A stretch of DNA of 64,000 nucleotides. Origin: Candidozyma auris. Taxonomy: Eukaryota; Ascomycota; Pichiomycetes; Serinales; Metschnikowiaceae. Of this stretch, positions 19,314 through 29,485 are shown piece after piece. Within the stretch, counting starts at the first letter, position 1. Every line of letters starts with the position of its first letter. The stretch is taken from positions 1,178,001 through 1,242,000 of the forward strand of contig NC_072812.1 of assembly GCF_003013715.1 (NCBI RefSeq), written 5' to 3'. The translations under genes and the position numbers were made by a program. The notes under the pieces were generated by a model. It was given only the letters and a program-made list of their open reading frames with translations. It had not been told where the DNA came from and did no database searches.

Positions 19314-19573
19314 CGTATATGCAAAAAGGGGTCTTGGACAATATATAAAACTAGGTTTGAAATGTGCTTCTAATTCCTGGTTGATCCGTATACTTACATC
19401 CATAATTACAACGATTGCAATAGTCTTTGCAACTTCAACAGGTCTCAAGATGATTTTGACGTCAAAAGCTGCTAATTGAACATACCCTAACATTCCGTAA
19501 GATGTTGTTGAAACAAAGATTGAAGAATAATTGTGTTGTATATATGCTCGAGAGAACTTTTTATGCAACAATT

Positions 19574-19671
19574 GGCACTCTGGCCGAGTGGTCTAAGGCG
19601 CCAGGGTAAGGTCACCTTATCATACATTCCTGGTCTCTTCGGAGGCACGAGTTCGAACCTCGTGGGTGTCA
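19574..19671 (+). tRNA. tRNA-Leu (AAG) with 16-nt intron
   Basis: Acceptor GGCACTC pairs with GGGTGTC, discriminator A as leucine tRNAs require. The D arm is leucine-like (TGGCCGAGTGG). Anticodon stem CCAGG/CCTGG encloses loop GTAAGG-T, giving anticodon AAG. Intron 19612-19627 sits after position 37; its ACCTTA can pair with the anticodon region TAAGGT, as usual for tRNA introns. The class II variable arm is CTC-TTCG-GAG. A T-rich terminator begins 3 bp after the gene. HBS1 starts only about 100 bp downstream. Confidence 0.95.
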
Positions 19672-19773
19672 ATATTTTTTTTTTATGTCCGCACCTCGCG
19701 ACCAGCAGTACTGTACCGTTGCACTGTAGTTGCCATTGAGCAGAAGAATAGTGGTCAATTCATACAAACCACT

Positions 19774-22193
19774 ATGAGTATTGCTGAGGACGACTATCTT
19801 TCAGAAGAGGAGGGATTCAATGAGGACGCTCTTTCGAACGAGGAGTATGACCATCTTTACGAACTCCTTCCTGTGGTCAAGAAAGATTTGGCTTCATATA
19901 ACGATTCCATAGATGATCTAAGCATCAAGGAAGCTATATACTACAACTACTTCGAACTAGAGCCTACAGTGGAGGACTTAAAGTCCAGATTCCCCAAAAA
20001 GAAAGGTATGTTTGATATTTTTTAAACTCATTTGTCTGTGCTCAGCAGACAGGCAGCTCCCGTTTTTGCACAAGCCAGATAACTATGGTGTATGACTAAG
20101 TTCAAGATTTGCTAATGCGTTCAGAGGAGCCGAAGTTGTCCAAGCTTGCAATGCTTGCAAAGAAGCGTAAAGAAGCTCGTGCTGGAAATATAGAGACAGA
20201 GAGCACCAGTACAATTGCAACAGTGTCTTTTGCAAGTGAAAAACCGAGCAACAAACTAGCAGCGTTGGCTACGGCAAGGAAATCGGGGAGTCGAGGTATT
20301 CTGAAGCTTCTGTCTCAAGCTTTTGCGGAGCCTTCAAATAAACCTAGATTAACGAGGAAGTCGAACCTAGCTGGACTAGCGGTTAAGCGTAAGGCAAAGG
20401 CAGAGCCGGCCTCCAACGAATCACATAGCATGTCTCCTGAGCCTGTTTTATCACATCCTTCGGAGGAAGCAACTCCGCTGACAGAGGCGAAAACTTCACA
20501 GAAGGCGAAGCTCAATATTCCATTGATAAATCGGGTGGATTTTCATGGAGTAGCTCACCTGCCTATATCAGTATTCCTCTTTGATACAATTGTGGAGTCC
20601 TCGAGGGATAGAGGCAAAGGCAAAAAACGAAGAAAAATTGCATCTGAGTTGTTTTATGCATATACTAACTCACCACTTGCAGTCAAGGCAAAGACTAATT
20701 TTGAACAACCGAGTCCAGATGACGTTATTCTCACTGCTCAAAAACAGGCCTTTGAGTCAGACATGAGCAAACTCTCTATCAAGGATAAAAAAGTTGAAGA
20801 TACTTCAAGGGACAAAAAAGTGCCTGCTGCAACTAAACCTTTTAAGTCGATCGATCTTGCCAAAGAGCTCGCTGGCAATCCCAACTTCACCAAACCCAAC
20901 AAATCATTTGTCATCATTGGTCATGTGGATGCTGGTAAATCAACACTCGTGGGGCGAATTTTGTATGATGTTGGAGCCGTCGAGTCGAAAACTATGGTGA
21001 AATTAGTTCGCGAGGCCGAGAAATCAAACAAAGGTTCTTTTGCTCTCGCATGGATCATGGATCAAACGCAAGAGGAGAGATCCAGAGGTGTGACAATCGA
21101 CATATGTGCTACAAATTTTGAGACATCAGATACTAGGTTCACGGCGATTGACGCACCTGGTCACAAAGATTTTGTTCCACAGATGATTGGAGGTGTCTCG
21201 CAAGCTGATGCGGCTTTGCTCGTGGTGGACAGTATCCATGGTGAGTTTGAGGCGGGTTTCATGATGAATGGTCAAACTAAGGAACACACTCTTCTTGCTA
21301 GAAATTTGGGTATTGACGAGATGATTGTTGCAGTGAACAAGATGGATAAGGAGAACTGGAGCGAGGAAAGATTTCAAGAAATCAAGGGGGAGTTACTTGA
21401 ATACCTCACAAAACCAGAAGTGGGCTATAAAGCTGAAAATATAACATTTATACCTCTTTCAGGGTTGACTGGTTACAATGTGGTCAAGAACGATGGTTCC
21501 ATCAAAGAGCTCTCCTGGTACCACGGACTCACGTTACTCGATGTTCTCTCCAAAATCAAAGGTGCTCCGGCGAATTCTATTCAAAAACTTGAGCAGAGTG
21601 ATTTCAATTTAGCGATCAACGACATCTTTGATGTGACTAGTTCGGAATTCAAAATAAAGGGAAAGGTAACTCTGGGACTTATACAACCGGGACAAACCGT
21701 ATGCCTTCAGCCGTCGGATGAATATTTACAGGTACAGGAAGTTCAAATCAACAACGAGGCTGTTGATGTTGCTATTGCAGGTCAGATTGCTATTTTGAAA
21801 TTCAAGACGTCCCAATTCAAGAACAAGAGTGTTGAGGACATCAGCATAGGTGATCTAGTCTCTAGCATAAATTCTTCGTTGAAAGCTGTCAAAAAATGCA
21901 CTGCAACTGTCAACATGTTCAATATCACCAAACCACTTCTTGTTGGTACTCCATTCGTGTTATTCAGAAGCAATGCGTCTGTTGCCGCAAGAATCAACAA
22001 AGTGAAGAAGATTAATGGTGTCAAAAAGAAAAAGATGCATCTCGTCTCTAACCAAATTGCTGATATTGAGATCGAAATCATCGTAGATCGGCCATTACCT
22101 TTGGCAAGGTTTGAAGATAACAAGGCATTGGGAAGACTAGTAATTCGTCGAGAGGGCGCTACTGTTGGTGCTGGTGTTGTAACTAGTATATAG
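19774..22193 (+). CDS. HBS1: Hbs1/Ski7-type translational GTPase (two exons)
   Basis: Exon 1 is 19774-20005, exon 2 is 20125-22193; the product is 766 aa (S. cerevisiae Hbs1 611). Exon 1 is the acidic Hbs1 N-domain (DYLSEEEGFNEDALSNEEYD...DLKSRFPKKKG). Exon 2 opens with three related motifs of the form LAxLAxKRK, then a long insert. The eRF3/EF-1A-type GTPase follows: G1 GHVDAGKST at about residue 343, then DAPGHKD and NKMD, then two beta barrels. With Dom34 it rescues stalled ribosomes. The extra N-terminal length and the intron recall the fused SKI7/HBS1 gene of some yeasts, where splicing also gives an exosome-bridging Ski7-like form. Confidence 0.92.
20006..20124 (+). other. HBS1 intron (119 nt)
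   Basis: Donor GTATGT at 20006-20011; acceptor TTTGCTAATGCGTTCAG ending at 20124. Splicing turns G plus AG into one GAG codon and keeps the frame. Retention meets a TAA within 20 codons. Several other AG dinucleotides (for example CTCAGCAG near 20041) could act as alternative acceptors. Confidence 0.88.
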
Positions 22194-22216
22194 ATATAGA
22201 ATCACATCATCAGCCC

Positions 22217-23221
22217 TCACCAGACGATGTAGTCAAGGATCAATATCGTAAATCCCAACACAACACAAATTGTAACGATGAAATTGGAGCCACGCTTATT
22301 TCTATGCGTCGCTTTTCGAAGGGTTTGATTTCCGCTTCGCAAATCCTGATCAACCTGGTCCTGATTTTCAATGAGCAAATTGATCTGCTCTGACTGCGTT
22401 TGCAAGTGGGTTGATATCTCCGACTGCAAATTGATAATGTCGACCATAGAGTGATGTAGTTTTTCAACTTGCTTGAGTTGATTCGTCTTTCTATCAAGAA
22501 GCTCTTGATTTTCTTCCTTAAGCTCTTGTAGCTGCTCTTGACTAAGCTGGGAAAAGTCCTGGCCAGAACTGGTACTCTCGTCCTCAATGAGGTCGATCTG
22601 ATAGGTGTTCTGGAATGGATCCCCATCCTCATTGAGATCGTCATCAATATTTTGGAAGTTGAGTAAGCTCAATTGTTTTTCCCTATTGTATCTTTTTCTC
22701 TGGATCAGCTCAAATGATTTACTGACGGTTGTAGCTGTCTCATGTAGGAACTTCAAAACGCTTGTACGATGCGTAGCAATTGTCACAAAATATAACTGTT
22801 CTGGACTCATGTCACCTATGCCAAATAATGATGAAATGAATCCCTTTCTTTGTTTTGGTTCTGTCGCTTCTGTTTGCTTGCGCTGGTAGGATTGAAGAAA
22901 TTTCAACTTTTCAAACACCTGCTGAATTTTGATCTTGAACTCTTCATCTATCCTGTTCTTCTCTTCCAAGCTAAGATGAGAAGAGTTCGTTCTAGTTTTC
23001 GAGAATTCATCATTCACTTGTAGATAATAGGGTTTGATTTGCGAAATGAAGGATGCAAGGTTGACAAGATTCAAGTACAATTGACTGCACTCTTTGATAA
23101 ACGTGTCTTGGATGAAATATGGCGGTATATCCTGTTTGGAATGAACAATTTTGATGGATGAGCCCAACTCTTTGGTGACAATTTCAACGCATTCGTTGAA
23201 GAGAGGCGTCAAATTACTCAT
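22217..23221 (-). CDS. UFE1: ER t-SNARE, syntaxin-18 type
   Basis: 334 aa (S. cerevisiae Ufe1 346). Q-SNARE for retrograde Golgi-to-ER vesicles, working with Sec20, Use1 and Sec22. A helical N-terminal region is followed by a Gln/Glu-rich coiled coil with a SNARE motif at about residues 245-305 and a single C-terminal membrane anchor (FIVTICVVLGFTILILDYIVW). The ATG at 23221 is a good start (MSNLTPLFNECVEIV). It converges on HBS1 with only 23 bp between the stops. Confidence 0.85.
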   Translation of the reverse strand: MSNLTPLFNECVEIVTKELGSSIKIVHSKQDIPPYFIQDTFIKECSQLYLNLVNLASFISQIKPYYLQVNDEFSKTRTNSSHLSLEEKNRIDEEFKIKIQQVFEKLKFLQSYQRKQTEATEPKQRKGFISSLFGIGDMSPEQLYFVTIATHRTSVLKFLHETATTVSKSFELIQRKRYNREKQLSLLNFQNIDDDLNEDGDPFQNTYQIDLIEDESTSSGQDFSQLSQEQLQELKEENQELLDRKTNQLKQVEKLHHSMVDIINLQSEISTHLQTQSEQINLLIENQDQVDQDLRSGNQTLRKATHRNKRGSNFIVTICVVLGFTILILDYIVW

Positions 23222-23375
23222 GATGTCTGAAGGTCTCTATGCTACGTGCAACCGCAAGAAGCATATATATCGGAGTCTATGTACAGGCCTTTTAGTAGGA
23301 GTGGTTGCAAAATTGGAAAGAAGGAGTACGAGAGACATTTATTAAAAAAACATCTTACAAATATATTGGAAGTAG

Positions 23376-24164
23376 TCATCCAGATAGGTACTCGACACAG
23401 CGGGTGATCTCAACAGCATCCTTGAAGCCTGTCTTAGGGTTTGTCACTGGCACGGTTTTCAGGTCGTAGATCACATTCCATCTTCCTGGGTACATGGGAT
23501 TGCTAGGATTTGGATTGTTAGAATTGTGCTCCTGTCTCTCCTGGGGTGTAGCTTGGACATACTTGACGTACTCTGGAGCACCAGGTTGGTAGATATTATC
23601 GGCGCAAATCACAGTGCCAGGATAGATCAAATTGAGCGACTCCAAGATGCGCAAATCTGGAACGTAGAGATCCTTTTGATGGTCAATAAAAACGAAATCG
23701 ACTGGAGTGTACTTGCCATTTTCTTTATTGGTACGCTGCTCGAAATCAGGAAGGGTAGTGCCAGCCTGACCCAAGATGATTTCCACAAGGTCCGAGAGCC
23801 CAGCCAAGTCAATGAGTTTCCGGGCAATCTTAGCATACTCCTCGTTTGCCTCGAAGCTATAGTACTTCGGGTTGACGGTAGCTTTGGAGCTGGCGCCGTT
23901 GATTTTCCTAAGCTCATTGCCGAAAAGAATAGCAGAGTAGCCAATGTAGCACCCCAATTCGATCATAATCACTGGAGAAGCCTTCTGCATTTCCTTTCTG
24001 ATCAATTCGCCCTTTGGAAGACCAATTGTCATAAAGCCCGTCTTTTTGACTTCCAGAAACTCCTCAATGGCATCGATAACGAGGTCGGGGTTGTTCTTCA
24101 ACTTGTCGTAGCGTTCCTTGTCAAAGGACTCGATATAATCAAGAAGGTCTTGTTCTTTGCCCAT
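23376..24164 (-). CDS. Catechol O-methyltransferase-like SAM enzyme
   Basis: 262 aa. Class I methyltransferase: the SAM-binding motif I is VIMIELGCYIGYSAILF, an acidic SAM ribose contact follows in YYSFEANEEYAKIA, and the COMT-type metal and catechol segment is DFVFIDHQKDLYVPDL plus ICADNI. No signal or membrane segment. S. cerevisiae has no obvious counterpart, though such genes occur in other fungi; the physiological substrate is unknown. Codon use is favourable and the frame is intact. It is divergent from SYF2. Confidence 0.82.
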   Translation of the reverse strand: MGKEQDLLDYIESFDKERYDKLKNNPDLVIDAIEEFLEVKKTGFMTIGLPKGELIRKEMQKASPVIMIELGCYIGYSAILFGNELRKINGASSKATVNPKYYSFEANEEYAKIARKLIDLAGLSDLVEIILGQAGTTLPDFEQRTNKENGKYTPVDFVFIDHQKDLYVPDLRILESLNLIYPGTVICADNIYQPGAPEYVKYVQATPQERQEHNSNNPNPSNPMYPGRWNVIYDLKTVPVTNPKTGFKDAVEITRCVEYLSG

Positions 24165-24552
24165 ACTGTGTAACTTAGATCAAAAGTGAGCTAAATGAAA
24201 GAGATAAAGAAGAAGGAGTCAATTGATCGGATGATACCACATTTATAGATCTCGGCCCGTGGGGCTTTAAGCAGGAAAGTAAGGAAGTCGACTCGAAACC
24301 CGCACTTCTCGGAACAGTTTCGGACATGGAACGCGGGGTGCAAAGTACCGCTTTCAAACGGGGAAATCACGTCTCGGTTGAGATAATCACAAAAAATTTT
24401 ACAATTTCTGGGAAAATCACAAATCTTAGTCGAACAGGGTATGTTCCTTCGAGGAGCTGTCCACACGTGACCATTTTTCTTTGGTTCCGAGAGACCCACC
24501 TTTTCAGGCCGCACTCATCGAAATATGTAGTGTTACCATAACGCACAGATCT
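24165..24552. other. Divergent promoter, COMT-like gene and SYF2
   Basis: A 388-bp intergenic region without a gene. It contains one CACGTG (Cbf1-type) at 24464-24469, about 85 bp upstream of the SYF2 ATG. Confidence 0.5.
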
Positions 24553-25065
24553 ATGACCACTAAGATCGAAACTCAGGAGAGGTTGGCCAATGCGAGAAAC
24601 GCAAAGAGGATAGCTATTCGTGAAAATGCCAAAGCGGTAGCTGAGGATTTGCGTAGGCAGCGTAAGCGGTCGAATGCGTACAAGTTGGAGAAGACCGAGC
24701 ATGATGACGAAGCTGAGCCCAAGAGCGATTTAGACTACACGCTACAAGAATGGAAAGAGTGGTCGGAAAAGCATGTGAGAAAGAATAAACTGGGAGGCTA
24801 CAAGAACCTCGAGGAGCTAGCGCATTCCACGTACGAGAAGGAAGTTTCGAAGGTGACAGTGGATAAGGAGAAGTACACGAGCGTGAAGGAAGGCAAGGGA
24901 ACAGAGGACGTTGAGAACATGGTTCGTGGATTAGAAGAAGCCTCTGAACGGAGAAGAAAGCGCAGAAAGAAGGGTGTTGAAGAGACAAACTCCATCAACG
25001 AGAAGAATCGCCAGTTCAACATGAAGCTAGAAAGAGAAAGGGAAAACCAAAGGAGACTTTCATAG
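24553..25065 (+). CDS. SYF2: Pre-mRNA splicing factor of the Prp19 (NTC) complex
   Basis: 170 aa from the ATG at 24553 (MTTKIETQERLANARNAKR). Highly charged and helical, with the Syf2 marks TYEKEV and the C-terminal NEKNRQFNMKLERERE. It is shorter than S. cerevisiae Syf2 (215). Known to act with Isy1 and Cef1 in spliceosome activation. Upstream in-frame sequence has no ATG, so this start is firm. Confidence 0.88.
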   Translation: MTTKIETQERLANARNAKRIAIRENAKAVAEDLRRQRKRSNAYKLEKTEHDDEAEPKSDLDYTLQEWKEWSEKHVRKNKLGGYKNLEELAHSTYEKEVSKVTVDKEKYTSVKEGKGTEDVENMVRGLEEASERRRKRRKKGVEETNSINEKNRQFNMKLERERENQRRLS

Positions 25066-25452
25066 GATTTGAGTGAAGCATAGCGATGGTGAACTGGATA
25101 GGGGAGGAGTCGCTTGTGCCCCACCAGCTCTTTTTGGTTTCGAAATACGTGATTATGATACATACGTTCCTGGGCCAATGGCTGCAAGAGTGCGGCCGAG
25201 GTGCGGCGGTACCGGTTGTTCGCTTATCGCGCCTTATTACTGTTGGTGAGCCCTTGAAGAAGTTGAACTGCCGCTGAATCTCATCGCAAAGATCGATGTG
25301 TTTAAAAGTCCTTTGAGGCGCTCCTTTCTCAATTCATTCATTAATTGTTAAACACCCAGAGACCATATCAGCAAGCTCTCAGTACTTCGCACCTTTATCA
25401 AGTTTATTACACCTGCACCAATGAGCTTCTCTAACATACCTTCTCGAAGATA
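25066..25452. other. Intergenic between SYF2 and the F-box gene
   Basis: A 387-bp same-strand spacer. I see no gene or strong motif. Confidence 0.4.
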
Positions 25453-26481
25453 ATGAATTTTCTTGACTTGCCCCAGGAGCTAATCCTCAGGGTGTTCAAA
25501 AACCTATCGCTTGATGATAGTCGCTCTTTGATCAGCAGCCTACATTCGTGCAAGGACCCAACCGCCCAAAGAGTCATCAAACTCCTATGGATCACCTGTT
25601 GCTCGGATAAAGTCATCATCTCGTTCCCCAACACAGAAACTCCTCTGAGCGAACCCTTTGACTTTGTATCTTCTATGGATGTTTACGACACTATCAAGGA
25701 GCACATCAAATACGATATAGCGCCCAACCACCTTCAGCTATTCTTTTCAAGAAACCCAAGGGACTACACTAGATTTCAAAACTATTTACAGGACGTATGG
25801 ACGCTATTGGACTCAGAGACCGTTAAAAAGTATCTACTTGCTGTTCCTATCCTCGATATTGAGCTTAGAGGTAACCTTATATCCACAGAGTCTCCTACCC
25901 TGTTGGTATCACTGATCCTCAATACGTTTGTTAAGCTAACGACGCTACGAGATGCAAACTGGAAGTCACTTAAGCTTGTTCTGACAGATTTAGGAGACTA
26001 TTTTCCCCAGAAATGGGGTCGCTTGTTTGAGGAGTTCCGCTCATTGCAGGAACTAGTTCTCGATGATAACTTAATCCGACTGCAGCATCCGATCGAAATT
26101 ATCTCATTGCTAGAAGGCTACTTCAAGTGGCCTTTGCATCTACGTGTTTTATCGTTGAGACGGAATCTAATTTCGAACTTCCTGGCTACGGCACTCAAGT
26201 TGCTCCCAGGAACACTCGAGGTGCTAGACCTCGAGAACAATATCTTGGAGGAGTTTGGAATGCATGGAGAAGTGAGACTAGCAGATGAGCTCCCGCATCT
26301 TCGTCTTATAAACCTTTCAAACAACCGTGGATTGGTCAAGATTCAGCCACTTTTGTTACAGGGTGCACAAGATAGGCTGATGGATCTCACCATTAAGGCG
26401 GAAAATTGTAACCTTTATACCCCGGTTCTCACAGCCCTTGTTGAAATTGCCAACTTTGAAAAGGTGAAGTTGATCATTTAG
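25453..26481 (+). CDS. F-box / leucine-rich-repeat protein, unnamed
   Basis: 342 aa. The N-terminus MNFLDLPQELILRVFKNLSLDDSRSL is a clear F-box (binds Skp1 in SCF ubiquitin ligases). From about residue 180 there are degenerate leucine-rich repeats (SLQELVLDDNLIRL, HLRVLSLRRNLISN, TLEVLDLENNILEE, HLRLINLSNNRGL), probably for substrate binding. I cannot match it to a named yeast F-box protein. It is intact with an ordinary spacing to MDL1. Confidence 0.75.
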   Translation: MNFLDLPQELILRVFKNLSLDDSRSLISSLHSCKDPTAQRVIKLLWITCCSDKVIISFPNTETPLSEPFDFVSSMDVYDTIKEHIKYDIAPNHLQLFFSRNPRDYTRFQNYLQDVWTLLDSETVKKYLLAVPILDIELRGNLISTESPTLLVSLILNTFVKLTTLRDANWKSLKLVLTDLGDYFPQKWGRLFEEFRSLQELVLDDNLIRLQHPIEIISLLEGYFKWPLHLRVLSLRRNLISNFLATALKLLPGTLEVLDLENNILEEFGMHGEVRLADELPHLRLINLSNNRGLVKIQPLLLQGAQDRLMDLTIKAENCNLYTPVLTALVEIANFEKVKLII

Positions 26482-26800
26482 CCTATCGTGGCTACTACTC
26501 AATCGTTCTTTGGTGCGTTTCTGCTGCAAATCCCGATGTGCGCCGGTTTGCGGATATCATGAAGGGAACAATGAGCAATTCTCTTGAGCAGTACATCATT
26601 AATATATGTACGCTCTTAGGGACTACAGAATCTCTGCTTCGATCATTTTTGCTGATGAAAATCACATTTCGCAGTTATAGACCATCTTTAATGACAAATC
26701 GAAACCACCACACCTGTATATATATTCTATTTGACGTCTTCCTCGCATTAGAATCTCTAGAATAGCACCCAACCAGAATCACACTCACCAGAATTTCTTC
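26482..26800. other. Intergenic: MDL1 promoter
   Basis: A 319-bp spacer without a gene. TATATATA at about 26717-26724 lies roughly 80 bp upstream of the MDL1 start. Confidence 0.4.
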
Positions 26801-28840
26801 ATGTTTCTCTCGAGAGGATTAGGATTCTCGCTATGTCGACTCAAACATAACAGACCGCTTCAGTCAATTTCTATCGCATCTCATTTAATCCCTGCAAAAC
26901 TTATAGACCATAAGCGAACGAGGTACCCAACAAGACACTACTCGAATATCCACAACTCTCCACCAACTACTGAGAATGTGGAAAATAAGGAACCCACTCC
27001 TAAGCCAAAGAAATCTCTATATAAAGATCTTAGAAGGCTCTTTCGCCTAGCAAAACCAGAATACGGCTTGCTCGCAGGGGCTCTTCTATGCCTAGTGGGA
27101 ACATCTTCGGTTTCAATGTCGCTACCCTTCTTCATTGGCAAGATTATAGATACTACGAAGGATGACGATGATGACGAGGATAAAAAGACAGTCAAGGCCA
27201 AAGAGCCGAAGAAAATCTTGGGTTACACAGAACAGGAATTCTACACCGGTCTCGGAGCCATCCTAATATGTGGAAGTCTTTTTAATTTTGGCAGAATCTA
27301 CCTACTTAGATCTGTAGGCGAAAAGATGGTTGCGAGACTAAGGTCACGACTCTTTGCTAAAACGCTATCGCAAGACTCATACTTCTTTGACGTGGGCCCA
27401 ACAAAAAAGGGTATGAGTACAGGTGATCTAATTTCACGTTTGTCTAGTGATACGCAAATTATCAGCAAGTCATTGAGTGGAAACGTGAGTGATGGTGCTC
27501 GATCTCTTATCAGTGGTATCGTGGGTCTCTCCATGATGTGCTGGGTGTCCTGGAAACTCTCGCTATGTATGAGTTTGATGTTTCCACCGCTCATTCTACT
27601 GTCCACGTATTTTGGACGTCGAGTCAAAGAGCTCTCGAGATCAATCCAAAATAGTTTAGGTGGCATGACTAAAGTAGCTGAGGAGAAGTTCAATGGGCTA
27701 AAGACTATTCAAAGCTTTGCGCAACAAAACAATGTTACGCGTGATTTTAACGTCGAAGTGAAACAAATCTTTAACAAATCGATGACAGAAGGGAAGTTGA
27801 GCGGTATATATTACTCCACGAACGGCTTTGTGGGAAACATTACTCTAGTCGGCCTCCTCATCATCGGAACCAGACTCATTAGCACTGGCGACATCACCAT
27901 TGGCGACCTTTCGAGTTTCATGATGTACGCCGTCTACACCGGATCATCAGTGTTTGGGCTTGGTAACTTCTACACTGAATTGATGAAAGGTATAGGAGCT
28001 GCAGAGCGAATCTTTGAGATGGTGGACCTGAAACCACGCATCCCTATAAGCAAAGGCATGAAGGTGGATGATCTACATGGAGATGTGGAATTTCGCAACA
28101 TTAAGCTTGCCTATCCCTCAAGACCAAATGTGCCAGTGTTTAGTGATCTATCCTTCAAAATCAAAAAAGGAGAGCATGTTTGTTTTGTGGGACCTAGTGG
28201 AAGTGGTAAGTCTACAATTGCGCAGCTCCTACTCCGCTTTTATGATCCAGATGCTGGCGAGTGCCTCGTCAACGGCTACAATATTCGTGACTTGAACTTG
28301 AATTTCTATCGTAGCAAGATAGGTTATGTTCAGCAGGATCCATTATTGTTCAGTGGCACAATCAGGGAAAATATTGTCTTTGGTAAAAGAAATAGTACGA
28401 CAGAAGACATTGAATGTGCGACGAGGCTCAGCAACGCATATGGGTTCATTCAGGGATTTCCAAAGGGCTTGGAGACTGTCATCGGACCCACTTCTAGTGG
28501 CAGTGCACAGCTTAGTGGCGGTCAACGGCAAAGACTTTCCTTGGCACGTACATTGATCAAGAAACCCGATATACTAATTCTTGATGAGGCTACGTCGGCT
28601 CTAGACTCGAGATCTGAAGAGATTGTCATGAAGAATTTAGATAAGCTTGCCGCTGAGCAGCACATCACGATTATCCTGATCGCGCACCGTCTTTCCACTA
28701 TCAAGAATAGCGAGCGAATCGTTGTTCTCAACAACCGTGGAGAAGTCGTTGAAGACGGCAAGTTCGACGCGTTGTATGCTGACGAGAACAGTCGTTTGAA
28801 TAAGTTGTTGAAGAGCGACTTGTTCACCGAAGAGGTTTAA
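26801..28840 (+). CDS. MDL1: Mitochondrial inner-membrane half-size ABC transporter
   Basis: 679 aa (S. cerevisiae Mdl1 695). An Arg/His-rich presequence of about 50 residues comes first. The ABCB-type six-span domain is at about residues 85-380, with a charged DDDDDEDKKTVKAKEPKK loop between the first spans. The nucleotide-binding domain follows: Walker A GPSGSGKST at about 463, signature LSGGQRQR at about 571, Walker B ILILDEAT, and the H-loop HRL. Known to export peptides from the matrix as a homodimer. A good ATG, no intron. Confidence 0.93.
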   Translation: MFLSRGLGFSLCRLKHNRPLQSISIASHLIPAKLIDHKRTRYPTRHYSNIHNSPPTTENVENKEPTPKPKKSLYKDLRRLFRLAKPEYGLLAGALLCLVGTSSVSMSLPFFIGKIIDTTKDDDDDEDKKTVKAKEPKKILGYTEQEFYTGLGAILICGSLFNFGRIYLLRSVGEKMVARLRSRLFAKTLSQDSYFFDVGPTKKGMSTGDLISRLSSDTQIISKSLSGNVSDGARSLISGIVGLSMMCWVSWKLSLCMSLMFPPLILLSTYFGRRVKELSRSIQNSLGGMTKVAEEKFNGLKTIQSFAQQNNVTRDFNVEVKQIFNKSMTEGKLSGIYYSTNGFVGNITLVGLLIIGTRLISTGDITIGDLSSFMMYAVYTGSSVFGLGNFYTELMKGIGAAERIFEMVDLKPRIPISKGMKVDDLHGDVEFRNIKLAYPSRPNVPVFSDLSFKIKKGEHVCFVGPSGSGKSTIAQLLLRFYDPDAGECLVNGYNIRDLNLNFYRSKIGYVQQDPLLFSGTIRENIVFGKRNSTTEDIECATRLSNAYGFIQGFPKGLETVIGPTSSGSAQLSGGQRQRLSLARTLIKKPDILILDEATSALDSRSEEIVMKNLDKLAAEQHITIILIAHRLSTIKNSERIVVLNNRGEVVEDGKFDALYADENSRLNKLLKSDLFTEEV

Positions 28841-29485
28841 GAAGGACGAAGAAAGATGGCCTCACTGTGAGTCTTACTGCGCTTGTCAAAACTCAATTTT
28901 GCAAGCAAGTGAGGGAATTTCCCGTGTCCAATAGCAAACACCACCCCGATTTCTAAAAGGCTTGCGTTGGGGTATTACAATAACGCCTCGACAAATTTCC
29001 GTTTTAGTTCGTTCCCTACAATGTTGCTGGCGCATTAGACGTTTGGGAGATTAAATTGCGGGGGACGAACTGCCAAGTCCAGCAAAAATCGAGTATTCGC
29101 AAACAATAGCTAGGGAACAAAATTATAAAAAATGAGGGCACTAACCAGCCAGCATTGCTCAATTTAACTAGTAATAGACCATTAGTGCTCAACTTCCCAA
29201 AGTTTGTAGTTCGCATTTTCTCCGTGAAATGGTATTCCCTGTCTAGGCCCTGAGAAGGTCCGTAAATGTCCAGTATTCTCACATGCTGTGGTTCTCTCTA
29301 TACTGTCTTTAGACAGATTCTCCGTGCGCGCGCTTCAAACCAAGCTTCCATGTAATCCCATATACATGCCGCAGAATGAAAGCCAAAGTGAAAGTGGTGA
29401 TACTAAGTAACTTACAAAATTTTCCATATTCAAAGCTCTATTTCAGGCCCCTATATCTTTTTGGCGACTGCATTGATCTAAAGCA
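28841..29485. other. Intergenic: MDL1 3' flank and ATG26 promoter
   Basis: A 645-bp region with no supported gene. There is a short perfect hairpin CTGTCT-TT-AGACAG at 29303-29316 and an alternating GCGCGCGC run near 29326-29333. No function can be assigned. Confidence 0.4.

Noticed and set aside
24191..24514. Minus-strand 107-codon frame between COMT-like gene and SYF2
   Set aside because: It lies in a divergent promoter, overlaps other frames and lacks coding character.
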